Assembly: GCF_025938095.1 (NCBI RefSeq)
Contig: NZ_JAPCZF010000001.1
Location: forward strand, 744,001-808,000
DNA: 64,000 bases
Direction of reading: 5' to 3'
From: Novosphingobium sp. JCM 18896
GTDB lineage: Bacteria > Pseudomonadota > Alphaproteobacteria > Sphingomonadales > Sphingomonadaceae
This document shows positions 57,624 through 64,000 of the stretch, piece after piece; positions within the stretch are counted from its first letter, which is position 1, and each line of letters opens with the position of its first letter. The position numbers and the translations under genes are program-made. The notes below the pieces were generated by a model. The model was given only the letters and a program-made list of their open reading frames with translations. It was not told the DNA's origin and did no database searches.

Positions 57624-58591
57624 TCACTTTGTTCTCCAAGATAGACCCGATGGTGCGGCTGATTACGGCCGCGATCCTGCTCGCGACCGTGCTGCCGGTC
57701 GAAGGCCGCGCGCACGAGATCGCGCAATTGGTGTCCAACGCGGCGGTTTTCGTGCTCTTCCTGCTTTACGGCCTGCGCCTGTCGCGGCGTGAGGTGCTGG
57801 CGGGGCTCGGCAATCATCGCCTGCTGCTGCCGCTCGTGGCTTTCGTATTCGGCGTGATGACCGTGGCGGGGTGGGGGCTCTGGCAGGCGAGCACTGCGGT
57901 GCTGCCGCCGATGCTCGCGCTCGGCTTCCTCTATCTCGGCGTGCTGCCGTCGACCGTGCAGTCGGCGACGGCCTATTCCTCGCTGGCGGGGGGCAATGTC
58001 GCGAGTTCGGTCGTGGCGGCGGCGCTGATCAACATCCTCGGCGTGTTCATCAGCGCCCCGCTGTTCGCGCTGCTCGCGGGCAGTGCGGGTGGGGAATTCC
58101 ACGGCGATCAGCTGGTCAAGGTCGTGACCATGCTGCTGCTGCCCTTCGTCGCCGGGCAGGTCCTCCAGGGCTTCGTCCGCGGATGGATCCTGGAGCACAA
58201 GCAGCTGATCACCCGCATGGACCGCGCCTCGATCGCGATTGCGGTCTACGTCGCGTTCTCTGGTGCAGTCGAGCAGGGCATCTGGACCAAGGTCGATGCG
58301 CTGGGCTGGGTTGGCGTGCTGCTCGGCTCGGCGGTTCTCATGGTGCTCGGCTACGGCGGCGCCTGGCTGCTCGGCGGTGTGCTGCGCCTGCCGCACGGGG
58401 ACCGGATCGCGATGCTTTTTGCGGGAGCGCAGAAGAGCGTGGCGATGGGCGCCCCGCTGGCGACCGTGCTGTTCCCCTCCCAGATGGCCGGCATCGTGAT
58501 CCTGCCGCTGATCGTCTACCACCTCGTGCAGATGATCGTGGCCGCGCCGATGGCGACGCGGCTCCGCGGCGATCGCGAACCGACGCATTGA
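57620..58591 (+). CDS. Bile acid:sodium symporter-like transporter (SBF_like)
   Basis: A 323-residue integral membrane protein with about ten TM helices, for example VFVLFLLYGLRLSRREVLAG and MLALGFLYLGVLPSTVQSAT, where PSTVQS is the crossing-helix motif of the SBF_like (PF13593) branch. It probably carries an organic anion, symported with sodium. The start is uncertain: TTG 57620 gives a 4-base overlap with the racemase gene; TTG 57629 and ATG 57650 are in frame. Linkage to a methylacyl-CoA racemase fits uptake of a steroid-like acid, but many members have other cargo. Confidence 0.85.
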   Translation: MITLFSKIDPMVRLITAAILLATVLPVEGRAHEIAQLVSNAAVFVLFLLYGLRLSRREVLAGLGNHRLLLPLVAFVFGVMTVAGWGLWQASTAVLPPMLALGFLYLGVLPSTVQSATAYSSLAGGNVASSVVAAALINILGVFISAPLFALLAGSAGGEFHGDQLVKVVTMLLLPFVAGQVLQGFVRGWILEHKQLITRMDRASIAIAVYVAFSGAVEQGIWTKVDALGWVGVLLGSAVLMVLGYGGAWLLGGVLRLPHGDRIAMLFAGAQKSVAMGAPLATVLFPSQMAGIVILPLIVYHLVQMIVAAPMATRLRGDREPTH

Positions 58592-58655
58592 GCCGGACCG
58601 GGAGAATCGGCTGTCCTACGCGCGGGACTTCCGGCAAGGTGAGAGTTCGTGGCTC

Positions 58656-58710
58656 AAGGTGACACAGTCAGCGTCTTTGGCGCCGTCACTTTTGTCACCT
58701 TTGTCACCTT
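58656..58710. repeat. Short inverted and tandem repeats after panB
   Basis: AAGGTGACA (58656-58664) is complementary to TGTCACCTT, which occurs twice in tandem (58693-58701 and 58702-58710), with a degenerate third copy CGTCACTTT before. It lies 10 bases beyond the panB stop. It could form alternative hairpins, acting as a terminator for panB, or be a protein-binding iteron. Confidence 0.6.
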
Positions 58711-58719
58711 ATGCGGAAG

Positions 58720-59589
58720 TCACTTGGGCTGGTAGGTCTGCTCGACCCCCGGGAAGGCCCGCGCGCGCACCTCCTCGGCATAGCGTACGGCCGCATTCGA
58801 GATCGTCTCGGCGATCGTCTCGTAGCGCTTCACGAAGCGCGGCACGCGCTCGAACATGCCGAGCATGTCTTCGGTGACGAGCACCTGCCCGTCGCACTGC
58901 GCCGAGGCGCCGATACCGATCGTCGGCACTTCCACGGTCTTGGTCAGCGCGATCGCGATCGGCTCGAGCACGCCTTCGACGACGATGGCGAAAGCACCCG
59001 CATTGGCCACGGCGACGCCGTCGGCGACGATCTTCTCGTGCTCCTGCTGGCTCTTGCCGCGCGCGCCATAGCCGCCCAGCGCATTGACCGCCTGCGGGGT
59101 CAGGCCGACGTGGGCCATGACCGGAATGCCGCGCGCGGTGAGGAAGGCGATCGTCTCGGCCATGGCCTGGCCACCTTCGAGCTTGACCCCGGCGCAGCCG
59201 GTCTCGGCCATGATCCGGCTCGCGGCGGCGAAGGCCTGCTGCGGGCTGGCTTCATAGGTGCCGAACGGCATGTCGACGATCACGACGCTGTGATAGGAGC
59301 CGCGGACGACGGCCGCGCCATGCGCGATCATCATGTCGAGCGTGACCGACAGGGTCGAGGGCAGGCCATAGATCACCTGGCCCAGCGAATCCCCGACGAG
59401 CAGCAGGTCGCAGTGCGGGTCGAGCAGCTGCGCCTGCCGCGCGGTATAGGCGGTCAGCATGACCAGCGGGTTCTCGGTACGGCCTTCGAACTTGCGCCGC
59501 TGGATCTGCGGCACGGTCAGGCGCTTCATCGGCGCGGGCGTGGGATTGGCGCGAGAGGTCGCGGTGTCGAGCTGGAAGGTCGTGGACAT
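58720..59589 (-). CDS. panB: 3-methyl-2-oxobutanoate hydroxymethyltransferase
   Basis: A 289-residue TIM-barrel enzyme. [34 protein letters not shown] (metal-binding Asp), [22 protein letters not shown]-type [33 protein letters not shown] and [20 protein letters not shown] are the PanB signatures in order. It adds a hydroxymethyl group from 5,10-methylene-THF to 2-oxoisovalerate, giving ketopantoate for pantothenate and CoA. About 20 extra N-terminal residues precede the usual MKRLTVPQI; a second start there is possible. No panC or panD gene lies beside it. It is divergent from the amino-acid permease gene. Confidence 0.96.
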   Translation of the reverse strand: MSTTFQLDTATSRANPTPAPMKRLTVPQIQRRKFEGRTENPLVMLTAYTARQAQLLDPHCDLLLVGDSLGQVIYGLPSTLSVTLDMMIAHGAAVVRGSYHSVVIVDMPFGTYEASPQQAFAAASRIMAETGCAGVKLEGGQAMAETIAFLTARGIPVMAHVGLTPQAVNALGGYGARGKSQQEHEKIVADGVAVANAGAFAIVVEGVLEPIAIALTKTVEVPTIGIGASAQCDGQVLVTEDMLGMFERVPRFVKRYETIAETISNAAVRYAEEVRARAFPGVEQTYQPK

Positions 59590-59707
59590 GCCGGTCTTCT
59601 AGCCCCGGATACAAGGCTGGGGAAGGCCGTGCACGGGGGCCTTGCCAATACGTCACCACACTGTAGCTTTCCCGCCCAATCCGCTGATTTCGGTGAGGGT
59701 CCCCTGC

Positions 59708-61258
59708 ATGTTCGGTCGCGTGAAGCCGCTTGATGCCATTCTGGCCACGGCTGAAAAGAAATCCCTGCACCGCTCGCTCGGCGCCTTCCAGTTGACCATG
59801 CTCGGCATCGGCGCGGTGATCGGCACGGGCATTTTCGTGCTGACCGCCGAGGCCGCGCAGAAGGCCGGCCCCGGCATGATGGTCAGCTTCATCATCGCCG
59901 GTCTGGTCTGTGCCTTCGCGGCGCTCTGCTATGCCGAGATGTCGTCGATGGTCCCCGTCTCGGGCTCCGCCTACACCTACAGCTATGCGGTGATGGGCGA
60001 ACTGATCGCCTGGATGGTCGGTTGGGCGCTGATCCTCGAATATGCCGTCGCCGCCGGCGCGGTGTCGGTGGGCTGGTCGGGCTACGTCGTGGGCCTGATC
60101 GAGCATGCCTTCGCGGTAGACATACCCGATACCCTGGTAGCGGGGCCGTTCGACGGCGGCGCGATCAACCTGCCGGCCATGTTCATCGCCGGCTTGGTCA
60201 CCTGGCTGCTGGTCATTGGCACGCGCGAGAGCGCCACGGTCAACGCCGTGCTGGTGGTGATCAAGGTCACCGCCCTGACGCTGTTCATCGTCCTCGCCCT
60301 GCCGGTGATGAATTCGGAGCAGTTCTCGCCCTTCGCGCCGACCGGCTTCGTCGGCATCGGCATGGCCGCGGCTTCGATTTTCTTCGCCTACGTCGGCTTC
60401 GATGCGGTCTCCACCGCGGCCGAGGAAACCAAGAACCCGCAGCGCAACATGCCGATCGGCCTGATCGGTTCGCTGACCGTCTGCACGGTCTTCTACCTGT
60501 TGGTCGCGGCGGGCGTGATCGGCGCCCCCGGGCTCTCCAGCCAGCCCGTGCGCGATGTCGCCGGCCTCGCGCTCGAGCCGGGCAGCCGCGAACTCGCCGC
60601 CCAATGCGCCGCCCGCGCGGCCGAAGGTCTGAAGGACGTGGTCTGCTCGAAGGAAGCGCTGGCCTTCACCCTGCGCGAGATCGGTTGGCCGCAGATCGGC
60701 AACCTGCTCGGCCTCGCCGCCGGGCTCGCGCTGCCGTCGGTCATTCTGATGATGATGTTCGGCCAGACGCGCATCTTCTTCGTCATGAGCCGCGATGGCC
60801 TGCTGCCCGCCTCGTTCTCGAAGATCCATCCCAAGTACAACACGCCGCACGTCATCACGATCATCACCGGCGTCGCGGTCGCGCTGTTCGCGGCCTTCTT
60901 TCCGGTGGGGCAGCTCGCCAACATCTCGAACTCGGGGACGCTCTTCGCCTTCGCGGCGGTGTCGATCGCGGTGATGGTGATCCGCAAGACCGATCCCACG
61001 CGCCATCGCCCGTTCCGCACGCCGGCGGTCTGGATCACGGCGCCGATCTCGATCGCGGGCTGCATCTACCTGTTCGCGATGCTCGATCACAAGAGCATCA
61101 TCCTCTTCGCGATCTGGGCGGTGATCGGCTTCGTGGTCTACTTCGGCTACAGCCGCTCGCGCAGCCACGTCGGGCTCGGCATCGTCGAGGTGCATGAGGA
61201 CGATGCCGACGTGCCGCCGCAGCCGGTGCCACCGTTGCCGGGTGCGCCGATCGACTGA
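59708..61258 (+). CDS. APC-family amino acid permease
   Basis: A 516-residue transporter with about 12-14 TM helices. The first, LTMLGIGAVIGTGIFVL, carries the GIGAVIGTGIF motif of the cationic amino acid transporter group, and FFAYVGFDAVSTAAEETKNP is the equally conserved TM6 region of YhdG/CAT-type permeases. An extracytoplasmic loop of about 65 residues with three Cys (about residues 285-350) is longer than in many relatives. The cargo is probably an amino acid or amine, exchanged or symported with protons. GAGGG before ATG 59708 decides the start. Confidence 0.92.
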   Translation: MFGRVKPLDAILATAEKKSLHRSLGAFQLTMLGIGAVIGTGIFVLTAEAAQKAGPGMMVSFIIAGLVCAFAALCYAEMSSMVPVSGSAYTYSYAVMGELIAWMVGWALILEYAVAAGAVSVGWSGYVVGLIEHAFAVDIPDTLVAGPFDGGAINLPAMFIAGLVTWLLVIGTRESATVNAVLVVIKVTALTLFIVLALPVMNSEQFSPFAPTGFVGIGMAAASIFFAYVGFDAVSTAAEETKNPQRNMPIGLIGSLTVCTVFYLLVAAGVIGAPGLSSQPVRDVAGLALEPGSRELAAQCAARAAEGLKDVVCSKEALAFTLREIGWPQIGNLLGLAAGLALPSVILMMMFGQTRIFFVMSRDGLLPASFSKIHPKYNTPHVITIITGVAVALFAAFFPVGQLANISNSGTLFAFAAVSIAVMVIRKTDPTRHRPFRTPAVWITAPISIAGCIYLFAMLDHKSIILFAIWAVIGFVVYFGYSRSRSHVGLGIVEVHEDDADVPPQPVPPLPGAPID

Positions 61259-61290
61259 ACCTGCGGCGCTCTCCCGCGTTGGGAGAGGCT

Positions 61291-62019
61291 ATGGCATCGC
61301 GATCTCGCTTCAATCCCGATCGCTGGGCGATCGCGCTGATCGTCACCGCCGCGCTCGCCATCGCGGGGTGGCGGTGGCTGGTCGCGCATCCCGAGCACAA
61401 TCCCTGGGCGCCGCTGCGCCTGTCCGATCGGGTGGGCTGGGCGACCGCGAGCAAGCTCGCCCATCTGCGCGACGAGCCGGCCGAATGCCGTGCCTTCCTG
61501 ACGCGCAGCGGGATTGCCTTCACCGCGCTGCCGCCCGTGGGCGAGGGCGCTTGCCGCCGCGCGGATCGCGTCACGGCGTTGCCCGATATGAGGAGCGGCC
61601 TGGTGCTACGCCCCGCCGGCGCGCAGGCGAGTTGCGCGGTCAATGCCGCGCTGGCGCTGTGGCTGCGGCACTCGGTTCAGCCCGCCGCGCGCGATCTTCT
61701 CCGCACGCGGGTCGTGGCGATCGAGCACCTGGGCACCAGCAATTGCCGGCGTATCGGCGGCGGCGCGAAAGGCGCCTGGAGCCAGCACGCCACGGGCAAT
61801 GCCATCGACGTGGCCGGGTTCGTGCTGGCCGACGGCCGCCGCGTCTCGGTGCTGCGCGACTGGTCGCGGCCGGTGCCCGAGGCGGATTTCCTGCGGGCCG
61901 TGCGCAACGGTGCCTGTAAGGTCTTCGCGACCACGCTATCGCCCGAATACAACGCCGCGCACCGCGACCACCTGCATCTCGACCAGGCGGCGCGGCACGG
62001 TTTCGGCGTCTGCCGCTAG
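61291..62019 (+). CDS. Extensin-like family protein
   Basis: A 242-residue protein with an N-terminal hydrophobic segment (AIALIVTAALAIAGWRWLVA) as anchor or signal and the bacterial extensin-like C domain (PF06904-like). SCAVNAALALWLRHSV, EHLGTSNCRRIGG, SQHATGNAIDVAGFVLADGR and AAHRDHLHLDQA contain the conserved Cys, His and Asp residues of that family, which resembles LAS-type peptidases acting on peptidoglycan. GGGAGAGG at 61281-61288 points to ATG 61291; an earlier TTG at 61279 is less likely. Its stop shares CTAG with the convergent hydrolase gene. Confidence 0.85.
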   Translation: MASRSRFNPDRWAIALIVTAALAIAGWRWLVAHPEHNPWAPLRLSDRVGWATASKLAHLRDEPAECRAFLTRSGIAFTALPPVGEGACRRADRVTALPDMRSGLVLRPAGAQASCAVNAALALWLRHSVQPAARDLLRTRVVAIEHLGTSNCRRIGGGAKGAWSQHATGNAIDVAGFVLADGRRVSVLRDWSRPVPEADFLRAVRNGACKVFATTLSPEYNAAHRDHLHLDQAARHGFGVCR

Positions 62020-62909
62020 ATCCGCTCGATCACGATCGCCTGCTCGGTGATCGCATCGAGCACCTCCTGCCGATCCTCGGGTGCGCGACCTTCGAGGAAA
62101 TCGAGCAGGTCGCGCTTGAGCCGCTCCTGCTGGGTCGCGAAGACGCCGTGCGCTTCGCCCTCGTATTCGATCAGTTCGGCATGCGGCACGCGGCGCGCCA
62201 CCTCGCGCGCGGTCGCTTCGATCGGCACGGTCTTGTCGGCCGTGCCGTGGATCACCAGCGTCGGGACGGTGAAGGCGGCGAGGTCGGGGCGGAAGTCGGT
62301 GGTCGCGAAAGCGCGCGCGGCGGCGAGCGTCGGGTGAAGCCCCGCCTGCATCGCGGTCTGCCACGACAGGTCGAGCACCTCTTCGCTGACGGCGCGATCG
62401 AGCCAGCCAACGCCGTAGAAGTCCTTGAAGAAGCCGCGGAAGAAGTGCGCGCGATCTGCGAGCATGCCCTCGGTCATCTCGGCGAAGACGCGTTCGGGCA
62501 CGCCATCGGGATTGTTTTCGTTCTCGGCCATGTAGGGCACCACCGAACTGACCAGTGCGACACGGGCCACGCCTTGCGCACCGTGGCGCGAAAGGAACCG
62601 CGCGACCTCGCCGCCCCCCATCGAGAAACCGACGAGCGCGACCTTCTCGCCGCCCGCGACCTGGCCGATCACCGCGGCGAGATCATCGGCGAAGGTATCG
62701 TAGTCGTAGCCGTCCGAAGGCTGGTCTGAACGGCCGAAACCGCGGCGGTCGTAGGCAATCGCCTGAAACCCGTTCTCGGCGAGGTGATGCGTCACGGGAT
62801 CCCAGCTATCGGCCGACAGCGGCCAGCCATGGATCAGGACCACCGGTGGGCCTTCGCCCCAGGACTTGGCGTAGAGGCGGGTCCCGTCGCGGGCTTCGAT
62901 CATCGGCAT
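62016..62909 (-). CDS. Alpha/beta hydrolase (haloperoxidase/esterase-like)
   Basis: A 297-residue alpha/beta hydrolase. The oxyanion region is LIHGWPLSADSW, the nucleophile is Ser96 in VGFSMGGGE, the acid is Asp in IHGTADKTVP, and the base is His in EGEAHGVF. These place it in the cofactor-free haloperoxidase / arylesterase subgroup, whose natural reactions are ester or lactone hydrolysis. A C-terminal tail of about 25 residues (RAPEDRQEVLDAITEQ) goes beyond the catalytic fold. GGAGA lies before the start at 62909. Its stop shares CTAG with the extensin-like gene. Confidence 0.88.
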   Translation of the reverse strand: MPMIEARDGTRLYAKSWGEGPPVVLIHGWPLSADSWDPVTHHLAENGFQAIAYDRRGFGRSDQPSDGYDYDTFADDLAAVIGQVAGGEKVALVGFSMGGGEVARFLSRHGAQGVARVALVSSVVPYMAENENNPDGVPERVFAEMTEGMLADRAHFFRGFFKDFYGVGWLDRAVSEEVLDLSWQTAMQAGLHPTLAAARAFATTDFRPDLAAFTVPTLVIHGTADKTVPIEATAREVARRVPHAELIEYEGEAHGVFATQQERLKRDLLDFLEGRAPEDRQEVLDAITEQAIVIERI

Positions 62910-63004
62910 TGCATCTCTCCGGTCCGCGCCCTTGCGAAAGGAAACCGCCTCTTCCCCGTTGGTTCCGACTTTCCCTGGCTCCGGGGACGGGTCTAGGATG
63001 GGCC

Positions 63005-63778
63005 ATGGAGTTCGAAATCCTCCCCGTGACGCGCTTCCAGCAGAACTGCTCGATCCTGTGGTGCGAGAAGACCCGGCGCGCGGCGGTGATCGATCCCGGC
63101 GGCGACATCAGCGAGATCCTCAACTTCATCGACATGCTCGATCTCGAACCCGAAGTCGCGCTGGTGACCCATGGGCATTTCGATCACTGCGGCGGTGCAG
63201 CCCAGTTTGCCGAGATGACCGGCGCGCGGATCGAGGGGCCGCACATGGGCGATGCCCCGCTCGTGGCGCGGCTCGAAGGGCAGGGCGCCTTCTTTGCCGA
63301 AATGGCGCGGGCGCGGGCCGCGAATGAGGAGGTCGTCGCCCAGCTCGAACGCCAGGCGGCGCAGCCACGCGGCAAGGTGCGCAGCTACGAGCCGCTACGC
63401 TGGCTCGATCATGGCGATCGCGTGCGCTTCGGCGAGGAGGAACTCGAAGTCCTGCACTGCCCAGGGCACAGCAAGGGCCACGTTGCCTATTTCAGCCGAT
63501 CCGCGCGACAGGCCTTCGTCGGCGACATCCTGTTCCGCCACACGATCGGCGCCTGGGAGCATCCCGATGGCGACCTGCCCACCCTGATCGATTCGATCCG
63601 CAATCGCCTGTTTCCGCTGGGCGACGACGTGGCTTTCGTGCCGGGGCATGGCGATACCTCGACCTTCGGTCACGAACGCGAGGCCAATCCCTTCGTCGGC
63701 GACGAAGCCTTTGCGCGCTGGTCGACGCGGTTTCCCGGCTCCGTCGATCCGACCCTGGCCAAGCCTAAATATTTCTAG
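63005..63778 (+). CDS. MBL-fold metallohydrolase (glyoxalase II-like)
   Basis: A 257-residue metallo-beta-lactamase-fold enzyme. The metal motif THGHFDHCGG places His56, His58, Asp60 and His61; further ligands are in HCPGHSKGHV, FVGDILFRHTIG and VPGHGDTSTFG. FRHTIG and PGHG are typical of the glyoxalase II / YcbL branch, which hydrolyses thioesters such as lactoylglutathione. An insertion of about 30 residues (ARAANEEVVAQLERQAAQ) is helical. The frame with MEFEILPV is chosen. The stop shares CTAG with the convergent SDR gene at the window end. Confidence 0.88.
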   Translation: MEFEILPVTRFQQNCSILWCEKTRRAAVIDPGGDISEILNFIDMLDLEPEVALVTHGHFDHCGGAAQFAEMTGARIEGPHMGDAPLVARLEGQGAFFAEMARARAANEEVVAQLERQAAQPRGKVRSYEPLRWLDHGDRVRFGEEELEVLHCPGHSKGHVAYFSRSARQAFVGDILFRHTIGAWEHPDGDLPTLIDSIRNRLFPLGDDVAFVPGHGDTSTFGHEREANPFVGDEAFARWSTRFPGSVDPTLAKPKYF

Positions 63779-64000
63779 AGGCGGTAGCCGCCGTCGACCG
63801 AGATCGCCTGGCCGGTGATCCGCGCGCCTTCGGGCGAGACGAGCATCAGCGCCATGGCGGCGATGTCCTCGGGATCCATGATGCAGCCCAGCGCGGCGCG
63901 ATCGGTGGCATAGGCGCGCGCCTCGGCCTCGGTGATCCCCATGTGCTCGGCGGTCTTCTTGAAATCGACCATCCGCGTGTTGGTCCAGCCCGGGCAGATG
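63775..64000 (-). CDS. SDR family protein, C-terminal part (5' end outside window)
   Basis: The last 74 residues of a short-chain dehydrogenase, running off the right edge. CPGWTNTRMVDF follows the substrate-binding region, EDIAAMALMLVSPEGA and RITGQAISVDGGYRL are the standard SDR C-terminal helix and tail. The catalytic YxxxK and cofactor loop lie outside the window, so activity cannot be judged. Its stop (TAG, reading from 63777) shares CTAG with the MBL-fold gene. Confidence 0.85.
   Translation of the reverse strand, partial: ICPGWTNTRMVDFKKTAEHMGITEAEARAYATDRAALGCIMDPEDIAAMALMLVSPEGARITGQAISVDGGYRL

Noticed and set aside
59622-59646. AAGGCC-CGTGCACG-GGCCTT region between panB and the permease as an operator
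   Set aside because: The arms are offset by extra G residues, so symmetry is poor in a GC-rich stretch.

Overview
The window is GC-rich, gene-dense alphaproteobacterial chromosome, most like a sphingomonad (Novosphingobium/Sphingobium type). The reasons are two large TonB-dependent receptors with sphingomonad-style TonB boxes, the PEP-CTERM/XrtA regulators PrsK and PrsR, several intergenic REP-like palindromes of the GTCATCC...GAAG...GGATC type, and many acyl-CoA dehydrogenases and short-chain dehydrogenases (SDRs). I see no rRNA, transposase, integrase, phage gene or CRISPR array. One tRNA gene, Leu(CAA), is present. The species assignment is inference.

Bases 1-28,400 are a catabolic region. 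An operon (1-3671) holds the end of an APH-type phosphotransferase, an ACAD10/11-like acyl-CoA dehydrogenase, an SDR and a quinone-reductase-like MDR. Two divergent AraC regulators follow. Then come a crotonase, two KstD-like FAD dehydrogenases, a hotdog thioesterase, an MDR, an acyl-CoA synthetase, SDRs, a methyltransferase, a nitroreductase, two long/short pairs of acyl-CoA dehydrogenases (one with a Rieske ferredoxin), and two TonB-dependent receptors. This set fits outer-membrane uptake, CoA activation, ring desaturation and side-chain beta-oxidation of a bulky cyclic substrate such as a steroid, bile acid or terpenoid. The substrate is not shown by the sequence.

Bases 28,440-39,815 form a second island: SDR plus DUF1214-like protein, divergent from an SDR; a three-subunit molybdenum hydroxylase with a MoaD-like tail gene; a TauD-type dioxygenase; a GFA protein; a leader-less type 1 periplasmic-binding fold protein; a sulfotransferase; and another SDR. 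Three promoter regions here share a 20-bp imperfect palindrome built on GATAG-N6-CTATC. They look like one regulon whose regulator is not encoded nearby. It is the best candidate in the window for an undescribed pathway.

Bases 39,977-47,581 are mixed: malonyl-CoA synthase (matB), an OmpA-family protein, a SnoaL-like protein, an SDR with a perfect palindrome upstream, elongation factor P (efp), an inositol monophosphatase, tRNA-Leu and an exported M20 amidohydrolase. Bases 47,933-56,507 hold a methyl-accepting chemotaxis protein, then the PEP-CTERM exopolysaccharide regulatory module: sugar transferase, prsK, prsR and a TPR protein. The chemoreceptor and sugar-transferase genes each have a similar CtrA-like box about 60-80 bases upstream. 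The remainder is an alpha-methylacyl-CoA racemase with a bile-acid:sodium-symporter-like transporter, panB, an amino-acid permease, an extensin-like protein, an alpha/beta hydrolase, an MBL-fold hydrolase, and an SDR cut by the window end.

Translational coupling is common (TGATG or NTGA overlaps). Convergent neighbours are separated by REP-like repeats or end on a shared CTAG.
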